The position numbers and the translations under genes are program-made. 64,000 nucleotides of DNA, taken from assembly GCA_029237695.1 (NCBI GenBank), contig CM055266.1, forward strand, positions 121,882,569 to 121,946,568. The letters are read 5' to 3'. The stretch comes from Conchocele bisecta (taxonomy: Eukaryota; Mollusca; Bivalvia; Lucinida; Thyasiridae). Below the pieces are notes generated by a model. The model searched no databases. It was not told the origin of the DNA and saw only the letters and a program-made list of their open reading frames with translations. Of this stretch, positions 28,701 to 40,700 are shown piece by piece. Numbering within the stretch: position 1 is the first letter of the stretch; each line of letters begins with the position of its first letter.

Positions 28701-31700
28701 CGCATTTTCTTTAGTTATTGCCCTTTGTTCTTCTTTTTTTTCTCGACATGGCTGCAGGGGGATACAACAGCATGTACACGCGTGCATCCTTTCCGTCACC
28801 CATTTATACACACATTCGTGCATGCATTCGTGTATTCATGCATTAATCAATTTAATGTGGCATTCATTCGTGCCGTGCATGCATTTATTACACAAATTCG
28901 CGCATGCATGTGCATGCATTCATACACACACGCATTCAATCATGTATTCATTCGTTCCTTCTTTGTCCGTTTGTTTATTTCGTTTTATATGTATATGATA
29001 AGTCATATGGCAAGCCGTATGGGTTTTTACTCATTTAATACAGATATCTGTATTAAAATTAGAGATATTTCTAATTAAATAGAGATATCTCTATTTAATT
29101 AGAGATATCTCTATTTAATTACAGATATCTCTACTTTTAATACAGATATCTCTAATTAAAATAGAGATATCTGTAATTGACGAATAAATAGAGATATCAT
29201 ATTATAAATAGAGATATCTGTATTTGAATTAGAGATATCTCTAATTTAATTAGAGATATCTATAATTCAAATAGAGATATCTGTATTAAAGGTAAAATAG
29301 AGATATCTGTATTTAAATAGAGATATCTCTATTTATTCGTCAAATAGAGATATCATGAGATGTAATTGCAATACAGATATCTATATTTTTCTTCAATTAT
29401 AGATATCTATAATTCAAATACAGATATCTCTACTTAAAATAGAGATATCTCTAATTCAAATACAGATATCTCTATTTATAATATAGATATCTCTATTTAT
29501 TCGTCAATTAGAGGAGCTCTATTTTAATTAGAGATATCTGTATTAAAATTAGAGATATCTCTTATTAAATAGAGATATCTCTAATTAAATAGAGATATCT
29601 CTAATTAAATATAGATATCTCTATTTAATTAGAGATATCTCTAATTTTAATACAGCTATCTGCATTGGATGAGTAAAAACCCATACGGCTTGCTGGCAAG
29701 TCGTTTGGGTTTTTACTCTTAAATAGAGATATCTTTATTAAAAATAGAGATATCTGTATTTTAGACCACTGCCAAGCAATATAGTCCAATCATATTGGAG
29801 TATTTCGTCCGTATATATCCCATATACAGACGAAATGATCCTATCTATTAAACGTGCAGGCACGTGAAGCACACCTCAAGCGACCGAACCCAATTTTGAC
29901 GCTGAAATTTGAGAAAGTCATCTTTATCGCCATACGTAATGTGTGTAACATAATTTTTATTCATTTTCATAATTAGAGTAAATGAGCTCGAAAGTCGTCC
30001 ATTTTTTTAATTTTCATTCCAGTGAAATTACCACCAACTTTCGAGCACATTTACTCCAAATATAAAAATGAATCACATTTATTTTACACAAATAACGTAT
30101 GGCGATAAACATGGTTTTTCTCAAATGTCGGCGTCTGTTCTCTCGTACCGATATATGTGACGCGTCATGACAAATCGTGCCCAATTGGGGCTGCGATCAG
30201 CGTAGCCCCAGATCAGCCTGCTCATCCGCACAGTCTGATCATGGTCTACGCTGTTCGCTGTTCGTCATAGGAACATTCATAGTGCTTTTAATAATTGCGC
30301 ACATGTTCTCATGACGCGCCACATATGTGAAGCGTCACGACAAAATATGCCTAGATAGGATGCGACCAGTGTAGCCTCATCAGCCCGACCATACGCATAG
30401 TCTGATCAGGGTCTACACTGTTCGTGGACATTTCACATAATATGTCAGTGACGCGCTTTTGCGACGTTAAAATGGGCGGGACAGAATAAGATGAAAATAG
30501 AAAAATAAGTCAATTAACAGTTTTATTGAAGTATGTCTTCCATGCCGCCAATTCAATTTTTACCTTCCAATTTGTATCAACGTATTTGGCCCAACGTATC
30601 CATAGCACACTCTATAGAAGTACACAGTAAACTGTGGCGCACATGTGTAATGAATGATTGTGGAGAGTGTACAATGTACATGTAGCATTGAGTTGCACGG
30701 GGAAGTCTGACGTATGGAGTACTCAGGTGCGTAGCTGGTGCATTTTGGCATGTCGAGACCGGGTCATTTTCACTATGCGGTGTATGACTAAAACGTCCAA
30801 TTTCAATGAACGTGGGCTGACCAATTCGACTACATTACTTCCATTTGCTTCAAATGAAACATATTACGTTCATACATGTATGTATTATCTGTGACGCTTC
30901 CAATTGTCGTGAAATGGAATACATTTCCGTTTTGTATACCCAAAATAAAATAGTTAGATACGCACCTGAAAGTCACGTGGTCTAAGTCAGATAGACACTT
31001 CGTGGAGTTGGACACGAGATATATCACTCGACCTAACGGTACGGTCTCGTGATATATCTCGTATCCAACTCCACTCAGTGTCTATCCTATACATATGATT
31101 GGACTATATTGCTTGGCAGTGGTCTAAGAGATGTTACATTTAAAATAATTCACATGCACGTTTTATTGCCACGTGTACATGTACATTTATACACAGTGTA
31201 ATGGTGGTATCTACAAAACAATCTACGGAGCCCCGCTGGGGACGTATAATTATTTTTAATATTAATACGTTCCCACGAAATAACAATTCGTTCCCTTAAT
31301 GTAACAATTCGTTCTCTCAATTTAACAATTCGTTCCCAAGAATTAACAATTCGTTCGCACGAATTAACAATTTGTTCCCTGAATTTAACAATTCGTTCAC
31401 ACGAAATAGCAATTCGTTCCCACGGGAACGAATTGTTAATTCGTGGGAGCGAATTGTTATATCGTGGAAACGAATTGTTAATTCGAGGGAACGAATTGTT
31501 AAATTGAAGGAACGAATTGTCATTTCGTGGGAAAGAATTGTTAATTTGTGGGAAAGAATTGTTAATTTGTGTGGGAACGAATTGTTAATTCGTGGGAAAG
31601 AATTGTTAATTCGAGGCAGGACGAATTGTTAAATTGAGGGAACGAATTGTTATTTCGTGGGAACGAATTAATAAAAAAATATCCATGTCCTCTGCGGGGC

Positions 31701-34700
31701 TCCGTAACAATCTGCTTGTTCCAGACGTCTTATTATTTTAAAACTGCTAGAACATGAAAGTCATGCGTAGTTGGTTAATGTATTTGGGAAAGCAAATATG
31801 TTACAGACATGACAATCGGGTTAGCCGTCCTAACATGTCTGTTGGCTGTGAAATATACGAGAGGTTGAAGTGTTACAGGTCAGCAACCAGTCTCCGTCCT
31901 AACCGATGTGTTGGCATTGAAATATGCTGGAGTATTTGAAGTGTTACTTTCAGTAACTAGTCTCCGTGTTGCCAGAATGTTCTGTATGTAACGCAGGGTG
32001 ACTTACTTGTAAGTCACCCTGCGTTACAAACAGAACATTCGGGATAGTCTCCGTGTTGACACGTTTGTTGGCTTTGAAATATACGAGAGTTTGAAGTGTT
32101 ATATTTCAGCAACTGACGGCCGTTTCACTAAACTTCGTAAGACTAAAATGTTCGTAAGTGCAAAATTATGATAGTCTGTAAATTTCACATTAACAATGTT
32201 TTGGCGTAACCAATTATTGGATTTACATTTATTTAGCATAGGCTGCATATGCAGCCTATGCTCAATAAATGTAAATCCGTCAATTGAAATTTCCAGACGA
32301 TCGTAAATTTGCACTTACGAACATTTTAGTCCTACGAAGTTTAGTGAAACGTTCCATCCTAACCTGTTTGCTGATCTTGCGTGGGAGTTGATGAATGTTA
32401 GCAATATTAGCGGATCGGGCAGTGTACATTCATTTCAGCAACAAGCCTCCGTCCTAACCTGTTTGTTAGCCTTGAAGTATGAAGCCTTGAAGTCGTGGAA
32501 CACCCGGGAGTCATCGGAGTCGGCCTCCATGCCCCGTGGGTCCTGGATCATCTGATACTGCACGTAGTACGGGTGTGTCGACAACACACTGCAACGCAAG
32601 TAGGTACAGCGTAGCAGGGATGGTAAATTGCTTACATTTTCCTAATTATGATTTAAAGTTGTCCGAATCCTGTCTTGCGTGAGTTGTGGAAATCGAACTC
32701 GGTGATATGGTACCCTATGCTCTATACATGTCGAAGATTAAAGTTAAAGTTAAAGAAAACTCTGGCATGTTAACGTTAAAGAGATGGTTCTATACCAGTT
32801 ACTACCATCATAGAGGAACCAAAGGATACGAATGTTAAAATATGACTTAAAAATTCTCCGAAAGAGTTTATTTTTATCGACGCAGCTAACTTTACAATAC
32901 ATGGTACTGCTGATAGTAGATACATACTACAGTTTGGACCAATGGACGGGGTTAGTTGAATAAGAAGGTTAACTCCGTCATGGAGTTAGTCCCCCTTTAC
33001 CACAGACCCTTTCAACAGTGACTGGACATACATACTTTGATGGACAGTGGCGCTTCCACCATCTGTGCAGCAGTATATGGAAGCGGATGAAGAACCGGAA
33101 CTTCGACAACAGTCTCTGCAAGTACGCGAATACAATTTCATTGAAACTAACTTATTCATTAGCCTATACAACTTCATCTGACCCTAAACTATTCTTTCGG
33201 CTACGAAACGTCGCATAGCCCTTTCACATGAAGTTTTCCAGCCAAATGAATAATGTAGTCTCGATCAAATGGACACTTTCTGGCTTTGGGTTAATACGGT
33301 AATAACGATAATACGGTAATAACGATAATACAGTAGAAACTCTCCAAATCCAAACTGGACACCATTGCAACCGCATTGTGTTTAATCTAAATGGGTTTCC
33401 CTTTAATGTATTTCATTTTCACGTATCTGCATGATAAGAAATGACACAAACTGTTAATGGAGTACTTAATAGCAGTGGAACATATCTAAACCAGACATAG
33501 TCCATTTGCCACTCTACCAGACCTATGAATTGTCTATAGTACAAGGTTTTTTGGTGGCTTTACATTCACACGGGTGTCTTGAAACAATTCAGCTTGGTTG
33601 TCCTCTTGACGACCTTGGGCAACTTTTTCAATATGCAAATTAGTTGCCGCCATTACCGGAAACCCTATTTCCTGTCATAGGTCAATAACTATGCACTATA
33701 AATTCACAAAAATGGTGTCTATACCTATAGTTTCATGGTCAATGATTACGATGTTGGCATTTATAAAGTTGTTACATCCATACGCTTTCTATTTATGGAA
33801 ATTAGTTGTCGCCATTACCGAAAAACCTTGTTGTTTAGATAGCCGTGCTACTATGTGGGATAATTTCTCAGAAATAGTTTCAATACAATATGTTTTCATG
33901 GTCGATGATTACAATAAAAGCATTTATAAAGTGATGGCATGTATGCGTGTTGCCTTTATGTAAATGAGATGCTAATATTAGTATAGTATTAATAGTGTCG
34001 TGCATTCTTATGGACTATACACTGTTGGTCCAGGAGTGCACTCAAAGTAGTGCCTTATTCAAGACTCCGTAGCCACCGTTGTACACCTACCATAATTACA
34101 ATGGTACTGAAGTTATAGTATTGCCCCCCCCCCCACACACACACACACTTTCTTTTTGGGGCATACTATAAGATATTCCTTTGTTCATTTACTCATCATC
34201 ATCAATTTTTGGATTTTCTCAGAAGTCGTGCAGTTTCTACAAATCCATCCATTGTAGTAACCATAACTCCATAACTACCAATTCACTAACAATTTTAAAC
34301 TTTTGATTCATTAATAATTAGATAATTTATAGATGCCGAAATTGCTTCGGTCTGATACCACGCGTTATTCCACCTCCTTCACATCCTCCACATCCTCATC
34401 CATAGCATCGGCATCTATCTGATGTGCACATCCCATCCCATCTTCTTTTATAGTGCACATATTGCAACACCCACGCAATAGACGGTAACGACATCTGATG
34501 TATGTTGCAACTACAACCCTCTGTTTATCAGCCGCCTTTCACAACATCATCATTCCTAACATATGGTGAAGCAGTGAAGCAGGTTATTGTCTGTCGGAGG
34601 CAATGCCATGATGCTCATTGACTTCACTTTCTTCTTGGCATATATTTGTGTAGCTTGCCGCACCCATTGAGATTCCTGTTTTATAACCATTCATAGCTGC

Positions 34701-37700
34701 GAAGAATCGCTTACCTGTTTCTAGGAGAGCAACATTAGTGGCGTTTGTTTTACCCAGTACATCAAACAATCCTGGAAATTCGCCAGCCTTCATAGCATTC
34801 AAGGCACTGACCATCGCCTTGCTGATTGGGTATGATACAGTGTCACAGCCGCTAAGCGCATGCATGCTCCGTAGCTGCAGACACTTATATCCCATATGTA
34901 TACATGTCACATTGATGTCGATCACCACCCCATTCCAGCGTTCTATCTGGACACTACAGCTAGGAAGTAGTTGCAGCTTCCAGACCCAGTAGACCAGTAG
35001 CACAAATACATCTGTGTCATCGCTGAGGATCCGGACCACAGCCATGTCCATTTCGGAAGCTTGCCGTATTGTGTGCAAAGCTGCTGTCATCCCGATAATA
35101 TATGGATAATGTGATCACCCAGATTGAGTATGGATATCACGCTGGTGAGTTCAAGCTTAGGTAAGGGCCTGTTGATGGTCATATTATAGTCAGTAGAACC
35201 ATCAACTGCACGTCGCATCCGCTCGTGATGTTTGGCTGAGCTATCGTTGTACTTATCAAAGACCAATATCTTCGCGGTGGAAGTAGGGTAAATCGAGAGG
35301 CGGCGCTTAATGCTCAAAACAATGACGGATACCACTGATCCGTGTGGCCAGACGATGTGAAAGAAAAGTTGTTGTGCAATCACGATGACGATGTCCGGAT
35401 CTGGACCTCCAAGTTGTGTTATACGGAGATGATTGGCGAGTGAAGATTTGTTTCCTTTCCTCAAGCAGCCATACTCGTCGATGTTAGAAGGTGGAACAGC
35501 ATAGAATTCATACTGGAAAATGGGTTCCAGTTGCAACTGTCGTTGTTGCCCGACCAACAATAGACGGATGAAGATGGCCTCTAGGTCAAATTGTCACCAA
35601 CCTTTACGCCTCGAGTTGCTCCATCGACTTGACGTCACTGTATATCTTGGCATGGAAGGGAAACGGCAGAGAGTTGCGGAAGGATGTGGCCATTTTCGCT
35701 CCAATGACTAGTGCATCTTCCACATTTACATCTTTGTGAGCTACCTGACCATTGACAATGCTGTAGAGGACGTCACTCTTGACTTCCAACAGATGGGAAT
35801 GCCATGTTAGCTCTGTGGCAATCCGCTGCCGATCGTCACTGTTCAGCTTTCGTCTCTTATCACCTTCCTCTTTAAGATTGCTTGGTGATGATGAGCAGTG
35901 CACTTCATCGGAGTACGACTGTTCCATATCATCTGAGATACGCTCAGATCGGGAATGAATCAATCCATTCAGTGACCACCTCAGGTGACAGCGTCAGGCC
36001 CTTCAGAAAACCCTTTCCTGTCCCGATAGCAGTTTGTTCTCCAAACTAGTCACTGGATACTGAATTACAATACATGCGCTCCAGCGATGATATCTCGTTG
36101 CGCATCTGCTGGCAACAATTGCGCATCTCTAGGTGGCAACTGATATACCGAGCGTAGTGAACATGGCATACACTGAAGAAGTACGGCAATATCCGTTCCA
36201 AACAAAGCTGATGGAAGTGACAGTATTCACTCTCTCTGCGCGAACGAACTGGTGAACCAATGGCGTAGGTTTCACAAGGGTATCCATCCAGTGCCTACCT
36301 GTTGGATGAAGTCGTTCTCCTTCTACATACTCATTGAAGGGTTGTATACCGTTTTGGAGACAGTGTTACAACAGGGCAACCGTCACAATGCCGAATGCCC
36401 TATTGGCACGCACCCATACATTCCCATTTATAATCACCGACAGACCACCGAATGATGCACTAACTAGAACATCCAAACCAGACCCCTTCAACAGTGTCCC
36501 AATGCAACACAAAACATACATAATAATGTGCATTGCCCCTGGACGAAGATTCACATCATCAAACCTAGTCGACTCCCACCATTTGATATGTGGGGCAACC
36601 ATGTACAATTGCATATCAATGGAAATATTTGCATACGTCATGCCTAGGACACATATGGTTTTCTTCATGTCTAGCAGTGATGTGATGACGGTATCAGGGT
36701 GAGCTGGTGGTGCATGTATGAGTAGGCCCATCAGGTACACATTCCCTGTCTTTGTTGCGGCTGTCATTTGGTCACTGGCCAATTGGTTGTTTATGCCGTA
36801 CCAATCCATGCTATGGTCTGATGGAAGTGAATTCGGCCACTGGGCGTCCTGGAGCTCTGCAGCAACAACTCTCTCAACCATGGCACATGCATTCGTGTAC
36901 GTGATTCCTGAAGAAATATAAATTGCAGAAGGGTTAACCTTCTTTGGGCCAGTATAGTGCTGAAGTGGCACATACTGACTGTATTGGTCCTAAGAGATTG
37001 TGCAATGGTCTTCCGCAGTCGTGGGATCACAAGATTCATATATCCAGGTCGATCGCTAGCACTACCCAGTTCTACGATGCCAGCGGGATGCTGTTGGAAT
37101 TATTGAGACATGGCATGTGTCTCTCTACGTCCATTGGGAGTTTAAACTAGACGATCAATATTGTCAAAACCACCCGAAGATTGGCCACACACTTCTCATC
37201 AAACCCATTGCCTGATGTAGATCACCACAGCTGTTGCCCACGAATTTGGCAGCTGATTTGCGAAACTTTATCACCTCATCATATGATACTAGGATCTGTG
37301 ATCCTGTAGAAGTTTGATCATCTCAGAAGTGCCATGTCTGTGATGAAGCTTCACTGCCATGTCCAGCGTTGTCTGGTTCCTAGTGCCGGTGATGTGACAT
37401 TTTACAGCTTGGGCTAGGCTGAGAGACTTCTGTGCCACAGTGCCACAGGAAACTAATTCTGAGACTATGTACAGCAGTGTTGTGCTGGTCTGTTTCAGTT
37501 TGTTATTGTATGTGAATTCTCTCAGATCATAATTCGCATTACTGTACTGTACGGCTCGAGCCTCACAACATAGTCTATATTATCCTCATATATCTGTTCA
37601 ACAGCGAGGTCATATACAGACGGGTCAACGGGGTTGAATCCCGTATTTCACCTGTAAGAAAGGGGGAACATCTCAAAATAAGAACTGAATATTTACATCA

Positions 37701-40700
37701 AGAAACACACATATTCGGGCCTGAAATTAGAATAACCAGATCTGGTGCCAGGTCTTCACCACACCAGAATCACTAAAAGTAATAGGATTAGCCATAATCC
37801 TACTACTCTTATAAGGGGTATAACAAACTCTCACATACATAATCAGGTAGCCTGAGATTCCGGAAAGGATGAACCCCTTCGTTAAATTACCCTTGGCATG
37901 CATCCAACTAACCACCCACTACAGAGCTGTGAAAGTTGGGTTTTATGTATTGGTGGCCACTAATAATCCTCACAGAAAAGATCAAAACTGCCAAAAATAA
38001 ATATTTGAAATATTTGCATGTAGTCACTTTATATATAAATACATGTATTGAAATCTTAGACAGGGAAAACATGGGTCTGAAAACCATTTTCGTGAATTGA
38101 TCATAAACGGTTGCAGAGCTATAAAAGAAAATATGATTTTCGGTAATGGCGGCAACCAATTTGCATAATGAGACAATATATACATGTAATCACTGTATAA
38201 GTGCCACCAGTGTCATCATTGATCATGAAAACATAGGTATAGACACCATTTGTGTGAAGTTGTAGTGCATAGTTGTAGAGCTATGATAGAAAATATGGCG
38301 GCAACTAATTTGCATATTAAAAAAATTGCCCAAGGTTGTCAAGAGGACAACCAAGCTGATTTGCTCCAAGGCACACATAGGAATGTAAATCCACCAAAAC
38401 ACTTAGTACTATAGACAATTCATAGGTCCGACATGTAATTCATAAGGACGGAAAATGGACTAACACTATGTGGCTGCTCCCCGGGTGTCCGGTTTATAGT
38501 GGTTCCGCTGAATAGTGCCAATACATATGAAATGGATGGACAAACGACAAGAAGCTTGTATATTTATTTAATACATGTTAAACATTTCATTAATTGCATA
38601 AAATTAATAAAACTGTGATATGTATGTGTTTACTATGGCAACGCTGGAATGCAGTTAGTTCACCGCATAACTTAAAATCAAGCATCTTGTTTGGCTGAGC
38701 TATTAAATTGTTTGACTGCGAGTTTGCATTGCCATCAGGGGCCCGTTTCACTAAACTTCGTAAGACTAAAATGTTCGTAAGTGCATATTTAGAATCGTCT
38801 GGAAATTTCAATTGATGGATTTACATTTATTGAGCATAGGCTGCATTTGCAGCCTGTGCTCAATAAAGGTAAATCCAATAATTGTTTCAAGAAAACAGTG
38901 TTATTGTGAAATTTACAGACTATCATTGCATTTACGAACATTTTAGTCGTACGAAGTTAAGTGAAACGGCCCCCAGATGTTCAGAGATGTTGATAAGCTA
39001 GGCAGGATAAACGCAGGCGAGTATGTACCTACCCTCTGCTGGATGTCATCCCGGATGGCCATGCTCAATAGATGTGACTCCGGCACCGCCGGCTTGCCGC
39101 CCGATCTCTCCTTGAATATGTGGCCCATCGACTTGGGACGCGGCTTCTGCTTCAATGAGGTCTGGCGCTGTACGTTCGGCACTGGAATATGGCGTCGGTC
39201 ATTGTCTTATGTTCTTATTTTATATTTAAGGGTAGAAATTGGCTCGAGGACCTTCCAAACCCGGGCATTTAAGCCATGAACATATATGTCATATTCGTTG
39301 CAAAAATATGAATATCCTCTATATCTGCCATACAGTCGAAATATGTGCATTAAATGAATGAGGCAATGAGGCGGTTAATTTAACCTAGCTAGTTCATTAC
39401 CATATCGCACGAGGCCGGTACGTATGACCGTGAAAAAGGCTGAGTGTGAGTGCATGTGATATATGGAGACTCAGCCGTAACAGTGTTATCATATATGATT
39501 GTGATATTTGACGGTTGGTCAGGGCAAAACATAGCAGGCAGGGAATGATCGATATTGGGTTATCCAAAGTATGATGCAACGTATGATGTAATATGTTTTC
39601 GGGCCCAGCTGCTGTCATTTCGCGGCTTATCGTCGGTCATTATTGTATACAATACAATATTGTTTTCAAAAGTATAAAAACGTACCTAATCGGAAAATCG
39701 CATCCACATAGCAGAGCATGTACAGTGGAACCTCTTTAAACCGGACACCCTGGTCCCCAGGGTGTCCGGTTTAGAGAGGCTCCACTGTAAATCAGGCATA
39801 TGGGCACCGCAAAACAGGTATATGTGGTTTTCGATCACGAACAACTTATGCGAGATGACAATAAACACATACAAATACGCGGACATAGATTGTATGGGTG
39901 TCCGGTTCGTCTGTACGAACTAAATGTACGCATTGTTGATTCGTTGAAGTATCACATTATGTATGTACCTACATTTACAAGTATGCATTGACACTGATGT
40001 TCGGTTATTCAGCGATGGTCCACTATTTAGAAGACAAATATCGACTCGTGTTTGTCACAAATCGCTTTCAGGACGACATCGTATGATGTTTACCGAATGA
40101 ATCAGAAAAACCGTAACATATTTAATACAGAAAAACCTCTCTAAAGCGGACACCCGGGCGACCATATTATATTTAATTTAAATGGGTTTCACTGCAATGT
40201 ATATCACTGTCGTGTAGATAGATTAAATTGTTTATTAACGTCTCATCGACCGTACATCATACAACACATATAAATAATAAAACATACGTACATGTACAAT
40301 TGCCATTCTAAAGGAATTACAAGAGACGGCGTGTATGTTCATTATTGTAAATGACAAGAACTGTTCATGGAGTGCTTAATTACAGTGAACCTTCCAGGGT
40401 GTCCGGTTCCACTGTACGTGTTGAACTTTACTATAACATGTTAGACAGTTGAACTTAAATATAATGAACGTGCCATACGCTTTGGTGTTGCCTGTAAATG
40501 GTACGCTTTTCGAAAAACTATGTACTCATTATGCAACATGTATTTATGTTGTAGTTATTACTACTACTGTCTGTTTCACGTTAACCTGCCCAACTTTTAC
40601 ACCTATTTAAACACACTAAAAATCTTATTTTTTGGCATAAAATCATTTTTCAGCAAAATTTAGCAATGAGCCATCTTTTTATTTTTTGAAATAAATCAAG

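Larger units (their letters stand above)
23953..31092 (+). mobile_element. 7.1-kb segment bounded by 508-bp inverted arms, with a Crypton-type exon
   Basis: Left arm 23953-24459 and right arm 30585-31092 are inverted copies with only scattered differences, and both carry the same 90-bp hairpin at the outer tip. The left arm runs into the start codon and first codons of a KIAA1958-like ORF. The right arm stops at the same point. Either this is one TIR element or the right arm is an independent insertion; a 33-bp inverted repeat at 29764-29796 and 31095-31127 supports the second option. No target duplication could be fixed. Confidence 0.55.
31811..32458 (-). repeat. Degenerate tandem repeat related to the exon 6 donor region
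   Basis: Units of about 85 bp repeat (GT)CCTAAC(C/A)TG(T/C)(T)TGTTGGC, then TTGAAATATACGAG and GTTGAAGTGTTAC. The same order of sequence forms the end of exon 6 and its donor (32451-32500). A hairpin (31971-32042) and a MITE-A copy (32118-32355) interrupt it. Confidence 0.6.
33498..38462 (-). mobile_element. Element 2: second member of the TAGTC-ended FEN/CXC transposon family
   Basis: The 4965-bp element starts TAGTCCAT and ends ATGGACTA, between 3-bp duplications ACA (33495-33497 and 38463-38465). Joining the flanks at ACA restores the centre of a known MITE (C family), so the ends are exact. TIRs of about 450 bp flank a decayed minus-strand gene from about 37560 to 34365, homologous to element 1's gene module by module. 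TIR sequences differ from element 1 except for the TAGTC tip. It sits in the intron between CNBD2-like exons 5 and 4. Confidence 0.87.

Noticed and set aside
28329..29078. 249-codon open frame on the plus strand
   Set aside because: It is generated by the CATTCATTCGT low-complexity tract and GATATC modules and has no domain.
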